A stretch of DNA of 64,000 nucleotides from Chloracidobacterium thermophilum B (lineage in GTDB: Bacteria > Acidobacteriota > Blastocatellia > Chloracidobacteriales > Chloracidobacteriaceae). Made by a program: the position numbers and the translations under genes. Under the pieces are notes generated by a model. That model saw only the letters and a program-made list of their open reading frames with translations. It had not been told where the DNA came from and searched no databases. Below, piece after piece: positions 44,007-52,828 of this stretch. The DNA lies in contig NC_016025.1 in the NCBI RefSeq assembly GCF_000226295.1, positions 948,011 to 1,012,010 on the forward strand, in the 5' to 3' direction. Each line of letters starts with the position of its first letter. Position 1 is the stretch's first letter.

Positions 44007-44475
44007 ATCCCACCTCCCACAGCTCCCAACCTATCGGCACGCAACCGGAACGCCAACCCTTCACTCCCTGGGAAGGCAGGCCTGCACCGGTACGTTGCAC
44101 CACGTCCGCACAGCACGGCCCTGACAGCACCGGGCAGCAGTTCCCCGGTCCGCCAGCACCATGCCTCCAGAACTATTGACCCTTGACATAAAAAATCCGG
44201 CCCTCCCAGCCCTGGCTCACCCAACATACCACTTGAAGCCGCCCTCGGTAAGGTACTGCCCAGTCCTGCCTTGTACCGCCCCTGAACCGCGTCTGACCCA
44301 TATCTTGTGGCTATTGACCTTTGACATAAAGACTATTGACCTTTGACATAAAAACTATTGACCCTTGACATAAAACTATTGACCCTTGACGTAAAACTAT
44401 TGACCTTTGACGTAAGGCTATTGACCTTTGACGTAAGAAAACACCCGCGGATGACCACTATCTGCCCCCTTGCAG

Positions 44476-44493
44476 ACCACAATATCTTGTGGT
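44476..44493. repeat. 18-bp palindrome between the iteron clusters
   Basis: ACCACAATATCTTGTGGT: perfect 7-bp arms around TATC. The right half (TATCTTGTGG) also occurs at 44301-44310, immediately before the first clustered iteron. It may bind a host factor. Confidence 0.75.
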
Positions 44494-44670
44494 TGGCATA
44501 ATTTCCGCGTTTTTTGCGTCGGTTTGACTCGAACGTTGGGCGGCACTATTGACCTTTGACGTAAAACTATTGACCTTTGACATAAAAACCATTGACCTTT
44601 GACGTAAACGCTATTGACCTTTGACATAAAACTATTGACCTTTGACGTAAAAAACAGCCTTTTTTGGCTC

Positions 44671-44715
44671 TTATGTCAAAGGTCAAGGTCAAGGTGCTAT
44701 TGACCCTTGACATAA
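44671..44715. promoter_or_regulatory. Inverted iteron pair upstream of rep: likely autoregulatory operator
   Basis: TTATGTCAAAGGTCAA and TTGACCCTTGACATAA face each other. In iteron plasmids, initiator dimers repress their own gene by binding such inverted repeats. The right arm contains TTGACA, which could serve as a -35 box for the initiator gene. Confidence 0.5.
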
Positions 44716-44716
44716 A

Positions 44717-44810
44717 AATTCGCCCGTAAATTATTGAAAACAAAAGACTTTTGGGCGCCATTAACTAATTAATGATAATTGATGATGATGATGATAATTT
44801 AAGCCAAAGC
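44717..44810. other. AT-rich stretch, candidate DNA-unwinding element
   Basis: This is the most AT-rich stretch near the origin (TTAACTAATTAATGATAATT, then four ATG/GAT steps and TAATTTAAG) between the last iteron and the initiator gene. In iteron origins the strand-opening site lies next to the array. No good DnaA box was found in it. Confidence 0.45.
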
Positions 44811-44901
44811 CGGCATTTGACACCTTTTTGTCATTCCATCCCCAACCCCGCCTGTCCGGGCCGGGACGCCGGCGCTGGAACAAGCCAGGAGAGCGCCAGC
44901 C

Positions 44902-46578
44902 ATGGCAGAGAAACGCGGCCGCCGGAAGAAACGCGAGACGGACATACCTGAAGGGTCGCCCACTGCTGCCGGAGCCACATCCGCTACGGCAGCTACCGCG
45001 GCCGAAGCGGATGACGCCGAAAAGCCGGAGGTCATCCGCATTGCCCAAGATGAGTTCAACCTGGCGGTTTTCCCGATTGCCGTCCTCGACAAGCGCGCCC
45101 AGAAAAGCAAAAACTACCTGACCTTTACCGAGCACATCACCTCGAACGGCCGTGAAATCCAGCGGGTGTGGACCGTCATGCCCCACCCCATCGAGGGCCT
45201 GCCCAGCACGACGGATGAAGATGTGTACGTGGCCCTGATGGAGCTTTCATACGAACAGGGCGCGCAAAAGAAAGTGTACTTCAGCCGCTATGACCTCATC
45301 CGCCGGCTGGGGTGGCCGATGAACGCCAAGCACTACGAACGGCTCGAAAGTTCCCTGCGGAAACTCGCCGCCGTGCGCATCGAAGCCAAGAACGCCTACG
45401 TGGACCGCCACACGGGACGCCTGGTGGATGTCGGGATGAGCATCATCCAGGAGTTCAAGATTTTCGATGAGGGGGCTGGCAAGCGCACCGGCGCCAAAAG
45501 CTATGTGATGTGGAGCGACCGCGTGGCCCAGAGCCTGAGCGAAAAGCTCTTCAAAAAGCTGGATGCGGATTTTTACTTCAACCTGACCTCGCCCATCGCC
45601 AAGCGGCTGTTCCGTTACCTCGACAAGAAGTTCGGCAGCTCCGATTACTTTGTCATCAACGTGCGCAAGCTGGCCTTTGAACACGTCGGTATGTCCCGTG
45701 AGATGACCTACGTCTCGCAGATTATGCAGCGCCTGGAACCCGCCCTGAACGAGCTGGTGGCCAAGCAGTTCCTGGTTGAATGGACGCTGACAGAGGAAAC
45801 CATCCACTTCCGCAAGAACCTTGAGTTCGGGGCGCGCATCCAGCAGATGGCCCTGCCCATCTACGACGTGATGGATGCCATGTGCGACGATGACCTGTCG
45901 CCCGAAGAACGCGCTGTCCGCGACGTGGCGCTGCACCTGGAAGGGCAGCTCACGGCGCGCGGCATGATTGGGTCCGTCGCCAAGAAGCTTGTGGAGAGCT
46001 TCGAGCTGCAGGGCAAGCTGGAAACCATCGAGCAGGCCATTGCCACGTTTGACCGGCAATACCGCCAGCGCGACCTCGCCAATCCGGGCGGACTGCTCTA
46101 CACCCTGATCGTCAACGGCCAGGAAGCCCTGCCCAAACTGCCTCCCAAACGACGACGGTCATCTGCCAAAATGCCCCGTGCTCGCGCTGAGAAGCCCGCT
46201 GAGGCGTCGGAAAGCACCGGGGAGACCAGAGACAGCCATGAGGCAGTTCCGCTCTTTTCTACGCCTTCTCAGGAGCAGATGCAGGAACTCGAACTCGGCT
46301 ACCTCGAACATCTCGAACGGACGGGCGAGGCCCTGCTGGCCCAGCTCAAAAAATCCGAACTCAAGGAGCTGGTGGCTCGTGAACGGGAGGAACTGCTGGC
46401 TTCAGACCGGCGGAAAATCTACGCCCGGTGGGAGCCGGATGTGCTGGATGAACACCTGCGCCGCCTGGTTGGACGCAAGCTGGCTGAAGCCAAGGTCGAG
46501 TCCTTTGCCGCCTGGTGCGCTGCGCGCGGCGTGGAACTCAACGCACTCATGCGCCCTTCGACCACCTCGGAGGACTGA
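44902..46578 (+). CDS. repA: Plasmid-type replication initiator (RepA/RPA family)
   Basis: 558 residues from the ATG at 44902, with GGAGAG upstream. After a basic, Ala-rich 45-residue head come the initiator domains of the RPA (replication initiator protein A) family. Segments are NLAVFPIAVLDKRAQKSKNYLTFTEH, EIQRVWTVMPHPIEGLPSTTDEDVYVALM, KVYFSRYDLIRRLGWPMNAKHYERLESSLRKLAAVRIEAKNAY and FNLTSPIAKRLFRYLDKKF. These contain paired winged helices. The last 200 residues are charged and helical, longer than in small plasmid Reps. It should bind the 20-bp iterons, open the DNA and load the replisome. No parA/parB genes lie nearby in the window. Confidence 0.85.
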   Translation: MAEKRGRRKKRETDIPEGSPTAAGATSATAATAAEADDAEKPEVIRIAQDEFNLAVFPIAVLDKRAQKSKNYLTFTEHITSNGREIQRVWTVMPHPIEGLPSTTDEDVYVALMELSYEQGAQKKVYFSRYDLIRRLGWPMNAKHYERLESSLRKLAAVRIEAKNAYVDRHTGRLVDVGMSIIQEFKIFDEGAGKRTGAKSYVMWSDRVAQSLSEKLFKKLDADFYFNLTSPIAKRLFRYLDKKFGSSDYFVINVRKLAFEHVGMSREMTYVSQIMQRLEPALNELVAKQFLVEWTLTEETIHFRKNLEFGARIQQMALPIYDVMDAMCDDDLSPEERAVRDVALHLEGQLTARGMIGSVAKKLVESFELQGKLETIEQAIATFDRQYRQRDLANPGGLLYTLIVNGQEALPKLPPKRRRSSAKMPRARAEKPAEASESTGETRDSHEAVPLFSTPSQEQMQELELGYLEHLERTGEALLAQLKKSELKELVAREREELLASDRRKIYARWEPDVLDEHLRRLVGRKLAEAKVESFAAWCAARGVELNALMRPSTTSED

Positions 46579-46643
46579 ACCCTGCACGTTTCTGTGTGCC
46601 ACCTTGTCCGCTTCGGCGCGGAACCGCCAAACGGCATCCCCGC

Positions 46644-48563
46644 TTACGCCTTCAGGATTTCGCGCAGCGCCCGGAGCACCTGTGAGGCCGTAAACGGCTT
46701 GTTGAGCCAGGCTCGGACCGGCAGGTGCTCTGTCCGGCGGCGGCAGGTTTCGGCATCTTCGCCACAGATGCCAATGAGCGGTAAATCGGCTGGCAACGAC
46801 GCAAACACCGAATGGCTCTGCATGACGGTCGGCAGGGCGGCGTCAATGATGGCTACCGCTGGATGCCGGGCCAACCCGGTAGCCAGTTCGGCGTCGTCGC
46901 GCGCCGTGATGACCGTGTAGCCGTTGGCTTCCAGAACCGTACGCAGCAGGTCGAGGGTGGAAGCTTCGGCATCCGCCACGAGGACGAGTTCGCCCTGCCC
47001 GGAAACACCTTGCTCCGGTGGCGTTGACGGCACCTCCGGGGCTTCGGTGGCCGGGAAGTAGAGCCGGAACGTCGTGCCACGCCCAACTTCACTGTCCAGG
47101 GCAATGAAGCCGCCGCGCTTGTTGACAATCGAGACAACTGTAGCCAGTCCCAGACCCGTGCCCTTGCCCTGCGGCTTGGTGGTGAAAAACGGCTCGAAGA
47201 TGCGCTCCCGCAGTTCCGGCGGAATCCCTGTGCCGGTATCTGTCACTTCCAGCAGGACATAATACTCACTCTCTCCGCTCGTGGTCTGATGGGGGTGCAA
47301 CCGGGTGGCCTCTTCGGCCGGCAGGTCGCGGGCAGCCAGGGTCAGGGTGCCCCCCTGGGGCATGGCGTCGCGGGCATTGACGCACAGGTTGAGCAGCACC
47401 TGGGTGAGTTCCGTCGGGTCGCCTGCAATCGTCCGCAGTGCAGCCGGGTAGTCCGTACGCACCGTGATGTTTTTGGGAAACGTCTCACGGGCAATGGAGG
47501 CCACTTCGCGCAGAATGTGCTTGGGTTGGACCAGACTTGCCGCGCCGCTGCCTTCCCGTGCCAGCGAAAGCACCTGTTTGACGAGCGCCGCGCCGCGCTC
47601 GACGCTGCTGTTCATCATGTTGAGCACTTCGGTCAGCGCCGGGTTTTGAATTTCCCGCCGGAGAATTTCGAGGCCGATGCCAATCGGCGTGAGCATGTTG
47701 TTCAGGTCGTGCGCCACGCCGCTGGCCAGCATGCCGATGGTCTCCATCCGCTGGGCGCGGAGATACCGTCGTTCGGCCTGCCGCTGTTCGGTGATGTCGG
47801 TTGCAATCAGGAGTGTGGAACGTGCGCCATCTTCCGAGCGGGTAACGGCTGACCAGCGGGTCATCAGGATGATTTCGCGGCCGTCGCGCCGGTGGGTTGT
47901 CAGTTCTCCGGTCCAGTATCCTTCCTGAACAACGGATGTGAGAGCGTCCAGGGGGAGTTGGCCGCTCTGGGGAAACAACAGGTTGGCGGCAGGCTGACCC
48001 TGGGCTTCCTCTGAAAGCCACCCGAACATCCGCGCCGCGCCAGCACTCCAGAAGGTGATGTGGCCCTGCCGGTCAATCTGCACAACGGCGTCCTGGGTCT
48101 GATCGAGCAACTCGGCCAACTCTTTGAGGCGGGCCGCGGCCCGGGCGCGTTCTGCGGCCCGTTGTTCCCGTTCCTGAAGCAGCAGGCGGTAGCGGTTGAG
48201 CCGGACGATGCTGCGGACGCGCGCCCGCAACTCGGCCTGGTCGTAGGGTTTGGTCAGAAAGTCATCCGCTCCGGCTTCGATGCCCTGGAGCCGCGCCGCT
48301 TTGTCACTCAGAGCCGTCACCAGCACGATCGGGATTTCGCCCAGACATGGGTCGGCCCGCAGCTCCCGGCACAGGGCAAAGCCATCCATTTCCGGCATCA
48401 TCACATCCGACAGCACAACGTCGGGCAGAACGCGCCGCGCGGCTTCCAGGGCGGCTTTCCCGTTGTCCACGCTCGTCACCTCGTAACCGTCCTGGGAAAG
48501 CCAGACCTGCAGAAGCTTGCGCGAGGCCGGATCGTCTTCGGAAATCAGAACTTTGGCAGACAT
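46644..48563 (-). CDS. Hybrid histidine kinase REC-PAS-HisKA-HATPase-REC
   Basis: 639 residues. It has an N-terminal receiver ([26 protein letters not shown]...[14 protein letters not shown]...[16 protein letters not shown]), a PAS domain ([22 protein letters not shown]), and HisKA with the phospho-His in [25 protein letters not shown]. HATPase follows ([56 protein letters not shown]), then a second, more diverged receiver ([20 protein letters not shown]...AIIDAALP...[14 protein letters not shown]). There is no membrane segment, so it is cytoplasmic. It may be the last gene of the ferritin-like/cytochrome transcription unit; the gap to the ferritin-like gene is 37 bases. Confidence 0.9.
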   Translation of the reverse strand: MSAKVLISEDDPASRKLLQVWLSQDGYEVTSVDNGKAALEAARRVLPDVVLSDVMMPEMDGFALCRELRADPCLGEIPIVLVTALSDKAARLQGIEAGADDFLTKPYDQAELRARVRSIVRLNRYRLLLQEREQRAAERARAAARLKELAELLDQTQDAVVQIDRQGHITFWSAGAARMFGWLSEEAQGQPAANLLFPQSGQLPLDALTSVVQEGYWTGELTTHRRDGREIILMTRWSAVTRSEDGARSTLLIATDITEQRQAERRYLRAQRMETIGMLASGVAHDLNNMLTPIGIGLEILRREIQNPALTEVLNMMNSSVERGAALVKQVLSLAREGSGAASLVQPKHILREVASIARETFPKNITVRTDYPAALRTIAGDPTELTQVLLNLCVNARDAMPQGGTLTLAARDLPAEEATRLHPHQTTSGESEYYVLLEVTDTGTGIPPELRERIFEPFFTTKPQGKGTGLGLATVVSIVNKRGGFIALDSEVGRGTTFRLYFPATEAPEVPSTPPEQGVSGQGELVLVADAEASTLDLLRTVLEANGYTVITARDDAELATGLARHPAVAIIDAALPTVMQSHSVFASLPADLPLIGICGEDAETCRRRTEHLPVRAWLNKPFTASQVLRALREILKA

Positions 48564-48600
48564 AACCCGTACATCAGGAACGAACAGCCTGGCAGCGTAC

Positions 48601-49188
48601 TTATCTCACGACGGCATCCGGCGCCGGCTGCTGCCGCATGAGGAGCCGAATCGCTGCCACGTGCTGGGCTTCATCGCACGCAATACCGGCAATGGTGGAG
48701 AGCATCGCCCTGGAAGTCAACTGAGGTAAAAGACCCAGGTAGGCGCTGGCCGCGCCACCTTCCAGTCCCAGGGCAAAGACCAGAACATCCTCGGCCGTCC
48801 TGAACTCAATGGGGGCATCGTCCTTGCCCTTGAACGTGTAGCTGGCCAGGGCCACGGCCGGCGTCCCGCCCAGCTTGCGAATTTCCCCGACCAGGAGATC
48901 ACGGTGCGCCCGGTGCTGGCTCTGGAAGTGCCGGGCCAGTTCGAGGGTTTCGCCCTTGAGAAGTCCCGTTCCTACACCTGCGTCATAGGCGGCAATCGCC
49001 TGGTGTTCCAGTGCCAGCGCCGCGTTGAGAAGGGCCACATCGGCGTTGCGCGGACTTCGCTGCGCTGCTTCAGCCAGATGGCCCAGACCGGCGCTGATGC
49101 CGGCCACAAAGCCCATGTGCAGGACGGCCCGCCGGGGAAGCGCCAAGGCGCGCAGGCTGCCGTGGATTTCCGCATCATTGCTGCTCAT
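48601..49188 (-). CDS. Ferritin-like domain protein
   Basis: 195 residues. A possible anchor or leader (ALPRRAVLHMGFVAGISAGLGHLAEA) precedes a four-helix ferritin-like domain. The domain has repeated Glu/His motifs: ALALEHQAIAAYD, RHFQSQHRAHRDLLVGEIRKLGG, and DEAQHVAAIRLLM at the end. Such proteins may hold a di-iron site and act in iron or oxidative-stress handling. The ATG at 49188 overlaps the stop of the upstream TPR copy (ATGA), a relic of the original gene pair. It was originally next to the full TPR gene now at 51201. Confidence 0.75.
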   Translation of the reverse strand: MSSNDAEIHGSLRALALPRRAVLHMGFVAGISAGLGHLAEAAQRSPRNADVALLNAALALEHQAIAAYDAGVGTGLLKGETLELARHFQSQHRAHRDLLVGEIRKLGGTPAVALASYTFKGKDDAPIEFRTAEDVLVFALGLEGGAASAYLGLLPQLTSRAMLSTIAGIACDEAQHVAAIRLLMRQQPAPDAVVR

Positions 49189-49481
49189 GACGGTCTCTCT
49201 TTCATCGTTGGCGTGGCAGCCGCCAGCGCCCGGGCCAGTTCAGCCAGGCGGGGGTTGCCGGGGTTGACGGCCGCCAGACGGTCGAGCGCCGCTTTGGCCC
49301 GGTCCTTGTCCCCCAGCGCCAGCGCGGACTGGACGATGATTTCAAGCGTCCGTTCCGCATGGGCCGCCAGACGGTGGGCGCGTTCGGCCTCGGCCAGGGC
49401 CGCCCGAAAGTCTTTTCGCCGGTCGGCATCGTCGGGACACCGCCCGACGGCCTGAGCCAGCGCTTTTGTGGCCGCGTCATA
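49183..49481 (-). repeat. Left copy of the long target duplication
   Basis: About 299 bp that match 51199-51527 (329 bp). The only length difference is one 30-bp in-frame deletion here (after TTTTCGCCG). A dozen or so substitutions separate the copies. The pair brackets the AT-rich restriction-modification genes. Confidence 0.9.
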
Positions 49482-49514
49482 GTGAACTGTGCGCGTGGTG
49501 CTAAAAAGTTTCAC
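49185..49514 (-). pseudogene. Truncated duplicate of the TPR protein gene
   Basis: 109 codons. The first dozen (MKLFSTTRTVH) come from the cassette side and have no homology. From YDAATKALAQAVGRCPDDAD onward it equals the C-terminal third of the TPR protein at 51201-51965, minus 10 residues (IRTELAYVHL region). It lacks the membrane anchor and most TPRs, so it is probably non-functional. It may still couple translation to the ferritin-like gene through the retained ATGA overlap. Confidence 0.8.
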
Positions 49515-50278
49515 CTGCTTTCTATTTCAAATTGAGCACTTTTCAAGAGTTTTATGCTGTTGTAGTCTTTCTCGTCATCAAAATCAAATTGCCAGAGTGC
49601 ATATTCATTTTGACGTTTTTCAAAGAAAAGGACATTAACTTTTTTCTTAGTATGAATTTGCCACTGGCGAAATGGATAATATAATTGCCTGATAATTGTA
49701 TTCGTAGTAGAACGATTTTTAGCTTCTATCAGCACAACCTGGTTTCTGCCTTCATAGCCTGCATCTACTTCTGTTTGTACGCCTTCTGCAGTGATGAGGT
49801 GTTTATGTTGTCCTGCATAAAACTCAAATTTTGGGGTATATTTTCTACCCCGAATCGTTAGAACCAAACTCTCGTCTTCCAAAAAATGGCGGATTAGACT
49901 TGATGAATAGGCAAAATCCAAATGCTGCATTTCAGAATTTCCAACTTTTGAAGTGTTCAGTTCAAAGTCAAGTCTGGACTTGTAAATGGTTGCTTGTGTA
50001 GCTATTTCAGGAACATCAATATAACCTTCGCCCTGCAAGATGCTGTAAACACCGTTTTTGATGGGCAGAATAAACAAGTTATTATCCACAAAAACCTGCG
50101 GTCTGCTTTCTCTTGTATCTTGTTTGCACAAAACCCGCACTTCTCTTTCAGTAGTGCTTGTAAAGTGCGCAGTGGCTTTTTTGATTTGCTCCGCAGTCAA
50201 AGTAAACGGACTTTGTGAAAAATTGTGTTTGTGAATTTTGTATGTATCAAAAATTGATTGCCAAGGTTTGTGGTTCAT
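49511..50278 (-). CDS. Type II restriction endonuclease (PD-(D/E)xK)
   Basis: 255 residues in AT-rich DNA. The catalytic core reads QTEVDAGYEGRNQVVLIEAKN: Asp172 and Glu185-x-Lys187 make the PD-(D/E)xK site. The N-terminal region (NFSQSPFTLTAEQIKKATAHF) looks like a recognition or helix-turn-helix part. The specificity cannot be read from the sequence. The ATG at 50278 lies inside the end of the methylase gene (32-base overlap), so both are made from one message, methylase first. GC content is far below that of neighbouring genes, a sign of transfer. Confidence 0.75.
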   Translation of the reverse strand: MNHKPWQSIFDTYKIHKHNFSQSPFTLTAEQIKKATAHFTSTTEREVRVLCKQDTRESRPQVFVDNNLFILPIKNGVYSILQGEGYIDVPEIATQATIYKSRLDFELNTSKVGNSEMQHLDFAYSSSLIRHFLEDESLVLTIRGRKYTPKFEFYAGQHKHLITAEGVQTEVDAGYEGRNQVVLIEAKNRSTTNTIIRQLYYPFRQWQIHTKKKVNVLFFEKRQNEYALWQFDFDDEKDYNSIKLLKSAQFEIESR

Positions 50279-51197
50279 ATTGATAGTTGGTGATTAGGAG
50301 TTCGTTGATTTTGCCGCGTTTTTCGCCATTACAATTTACTGCCCTGCTTGCTGAAACCCTGAAAATGTTATAACCGGAATAAGCCTTTTCAAAAAAATCA
50401 TCTTTGGGATTTTCGTTCTTGGGGTCAGAATTGGAAAGCATTAGTTTTGCCCCTGTTTCTTGGTCCAACTTTCGGAAAAATTGGGCTAATTGTAATTGTT
50501 CCTTGTCATCAAATTCTGCACCTGTATAAGTCGTAAAACTTGCTGTCTGGCTGATAGGTCTGTAAGGCGGGTCAAGATAGACAAATGTATTTTCGTTTAC
50601 TTTGTCAAAGCAACTTGTATAATCAGCTTGCTGAATCTCAGCACGTTGCAGGACTTTTGAGACAGCTAAAATATTGGGTTCGTCAAAAATCACTGCTGTT
50701 TTATATTTTCCATAAGGCACGTTAAACTCACCTCTCGAGTTAAGGCGGAAGAGCCCATTAAAACATGTTTTGTTCAAAAAGATAAATTGTGCAGCCCGCG
50801 GAATCCAATTATCCGATAGTTTTTTATAGTTTATTTCAAAACGTTGCAGGTTGAAATGTCGGCGGACTGCCAAAAATAAATCTTTGCGTTTCTCTGTTTC
50901 AGTTTGGTCGTAATCCTTTTGATACTGCTCCAAAAAGTCAAGCAAATCGTTAGGGCGTTGTTGGATAACCTGATAGGTCAAAATCAGGTCTTTGTTCAAG
51001 TCCGACAGATAGGCACTTTCAATTTTATACCGTTGTGAAAGAGCGAAAAACAATGCGCCTCCGCCCAAAAAAGGCTCAACATAATTTTTAATGATGCCTT
51101 TTCTAAGTTCATCAGGGTAGAAATTTTCAAATTGCTCCAGCAGTTGGCTTTTGCCACCTACCCATTTTATGAAGGGTCTTGCTCTTGTCATAATCAT
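50247..51197 (-). CDS. D12-class DNA adenine methyltransferase of the same RM system
   Basis: 316 residues. Motifs of the Dam/D12 N6-adenine methylases: RPFIKWVGGKSQLLEQF (AdoMet part), YVEPFLGGGALFFAL, TCFNGLFRLNSRGEFNVPYGKY and the catalytic FVYLDPPYRPISQTASFTTY (DPPY). Dam-type enzymes often act on GATC-like sites, but the target here is unproven. The first codons (ATGATTATGACA) begin directly at the end of the right copy of the target duplication. Codon usage is AT-rich. Confidence 0.88.
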   Translation of the reverse strand: MIMTRARPFIKWVGGKSQLLEQFENFYPDELRKGIIKNYVEPFLGGGALFFALSQRYKIESAYLSDLNKDLILTYQVIQQRPNDLLDFLEQYQKDYDQTETEKRKDLFLAVRRHFNLQRFEINYKKLSDNWIPRAAQFIFLNKTCFNGLFRLNSRGEFNVPYGKYKTAVIFDEPNILAVSKVLQRAEIQQADYTSCFDKVNENTFVYLDPPYRPISQTASFTTYTGAEFDDKEQLQLAQFFRKLDQETGAKLMLSNSDPKNENPKDDFFEKAYSGYNIFRVSASRAVNCNGEKRGKINELLITNYQYEPQTLAINF

Positions 51198-51198
51198 C

Positions 51199-51527
51199 GC
51201 TCATGAAGGTTTTCCTTTCGCCGTGGGCGTGGCAGCCGCCAGCGCCCGGGCCAGTTCAGCCAGGCGGGGGTTGCCGGGGTTGACGGCCGCCAGGCGGTCG
51301 AGCGCCGCTTTGGCCCGCGCCTTCTCTCCCAGCGCCAGCGCGGACTGGACGATGATTTCAAGCGTCCGCTCCGCATGGGCTGCCAGACGGTGGGCGCGTT
51401 CGGCCTCGGCCAGAGCCGCCCGAAAGTCTTTTCGCCGCAGGTGAACGTAGGCCAGTTCGGTACGGATGTCGGCATCGTCAGGACGCCGCTCGACGGCCTG
51501 GGCCAGCGTTTTTGCCGCTGCGTCGTA
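51199..51527 (-). repeat. Right copy of the long target duplication
   Basis: This is the end of the intact TPR gene, matched by 49183-49481. The GCTCATGA at its border matches the border of the left copy and covers the TPR stop codon and the following start. Confidence 0.9.
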
Positions 51528-51965
51528 TTGCTCCAGCTCAGCCTGTGAGACACCAACGGCCAGAAGGGCATCCACACTGTCGGGGCGCAGGTGGCGCGCC
51601 CGCTGGGCGTAGTCGAGCGCCCCGGCAAAGTTTCCCGCCCGGTACAGTGCCGCTGCCGCATCCATCTGCGCCAAGTAGTTGCCCGGATCGGCATCGGCCG
51701 ACTGACAAGCCGCCCTGACCGCTGGCGAGGCACTGGGGCCACCAGCCGTGGTAAGTGGTGGATGCGTGGCCGGAAGGGCACCGCGGCTCTGGTCCGGCGT
51801 CAATGGTGGCGCGACCGCTGTTGCTGCTGGCCGGCCGGCCGGCGCTGGTGGCGACGCCCCCGCTCCGGCAGCTCCGCCCAATGGCAGCCAGTGCCCCAGT
51901 CCGTAGCCGCCCAGCGCGCCCACCACCAACCCAAGGACAAAGGTTTTGAAGGAAGCCGTACTCAC
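51201..51965 (-). CDS. Membrane-anchored TPR protein
   Basis: 254 residues from a GTG at 51965 (MSTASFKTFVLGLVVGALGGYGLGHWLPLGG). One N-terminal transmembrane helix is followed by a Pro/Ala linker and then tetratricopeptide repeats. The repeats read YLAQMDAAAALYRAGNFAGALDYAQRARHLRPDS, SVDALLAVGVSQAELEQYDAAAKTLAQAVERRPDD, then RTELAYVHLRRKDFRAALAEAERAHRL, and RAKAALDRLAAVNPGNPRLAELARAL. The open frame reaches further upstream into the cytochrome gene, but the anchor fixes the start. It likely serves as scaffold for the multihaem cytochromes encoded just upstream. Confidence 0.75.
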   Translation of the reverse strand: MSTASFKTFVLGLVVGALGGYGLGHWLPLGGAAGAGASPPAPAGRPAATAVAPPLTPDQSRGALPATHPPLTTAGGPSASPAVRAACQSADADPGNYLAQMDAAAALYRAGNFAGALDYAQRARHLRPDSVDALLAVGVSQAELEQYDAAAKTLAQAVERRPDDADIRTELAYVHLRRKDFRAALAEAERAHRLAAHAERTLEIIVQSALALGEKARAKAALDRLAAVNPGNPRLAELARALAAATPTAKGKPS

Positions 51966-52054
51966 CGGTTCCGAAAACGACGGTTCAAAACAAAGCTGCG
52001 AAAGATCACACGGGAAGCCTGGCCCCAGGCCGTGCTGCCCGTGTCCGTGAAACG

Positions 52055-52612
52055 TCAGGAATCCTGGCCGGTGTGGCAACTGCTGCACGAGACCACCTTG
52101 CCGGCTTTGGGAAATTCCTTCTCCAGCCGCTTGTGGCAGGTGATGCACCCGGCCTCACTGGCGGCACTCCTGGAGTTGTCCACGCCGTGGTAAGCCGTCT
52201 CCGCTTCAACCGCCGGGACACCCTTGAACTTGTGGTCCTCGTTCGTCCCCTCGACCGGCGACGGTGCCATGTCCTGGTCGGTGTGGCAGACGGTGCACTT
52301 CATGACCGGCTCGCTGGCGACATCGCCCTTGGCGACAAGGGTCTTGGAGTTGGTGTGATGGCACACGACGCAGGTTGAACCCTCGTAGTCCACATGCTGC
52401 TGGTGGTCGAAGGGCGCTTTGCCTTTGTCGTCCTTGTACCCGGCGTATTTTGAGAACGGCGGGTCACTTTCGGTGTTGTCAAACACCAGCTTGCCCGGCA
52501 TTTTCGTGCTGGCTTCCTCGTCCGGGACCGCGTTCGTGAGACGCGCAGCCGTCGGCGCGGCAAGCAGCCAGACGGCGCTGAAGAGATAGACCGCGATGAA
52601 CCATCGTTTCAT
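52055..52612 (-). CDS. Tetrahaem c-type cytochrome
   Basis: 185 residues from the ATG at 52612. A signal peptide (MKRWFIAVYLFSAVWLLAAPTAA) is followed by four CxxCH haem-binding motifs: CVVCH, CTVCH, CITCH and CSSCH. Extra His residues (DHQQHVDY, HKFKG) are likely sixth ligands. It resembles class III (c3/c7-type) electron carriers in the periplasm. The 9-haem protein is encoded directly upstream and a TPR protein downstream, so this is a small electron-transfer operon. Confidence 0.9.
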   Translation of the reverse strand: MKRWFIAVYLFSAVWLLAAPTAARLTNAVPDEEASTKMPGKLVFDNTESDPPFSKYAGYKDDKGKAPFDHQQHVDYEGSTCVVCHHTNSKTLVAKGDVASEPVMKCTVCHTDQDMAPSPVEGTNEDHKFKGVPAVEAETAYHGVDNSRSAASEAGCITCHKRLEKEFPKAGKVVSCSSCHTGQDS

Positions 52613-52828
52613 AGGTTGTTCCCGCTCCTCTGGTGGAGAAATCCGCAAACGGGGGAGGCACATTGGCGTGCAGCAGGTGGTTGAGGCAACGCTTGTCTGA
52701 TGCTGGCCCGTGTGACGACGTTGGTCAGGTCGAATCGCCAGTGACGATACACGACCCACCCGCTGCCTGTCATGCCCGGAAACGTTCCCGGTCTGCCCAT
52801 CAACCGGGGCCGGTCAACTCTGGAAATG

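Larger units (their letters stand above)
44173..44716. other. Iteron array of a replication origin
   Basis: Thirteen direct copies of CTATTGACCYTTGACRTAAA start at 44173, 44311, 44333, 44355, 44376, 44397, 44418, 44546, 44567, 44589, 44611, 44632 and 44697. One inverted copy (TTATGTCAAAGGTCAAGG) is at 44671-44688. Spacing inside the two clusters is 21-22 bp, two helical turns, which places all initiators on one face. The clusters are separated by 108 bp holding a palindrome. A plasmid-type initiator gene follows in the same direction. This is the classical build of an iteron-controlled origin. Confidence 0.9.

Noticed and set aside
50040..50070. TTATCCACA, a perfect DnaA box, near the restriction gene
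   Set aside because: A single copy inside AT-rich coding DNA, 4 kb from the iteron origin and with no cluster; probably chance.
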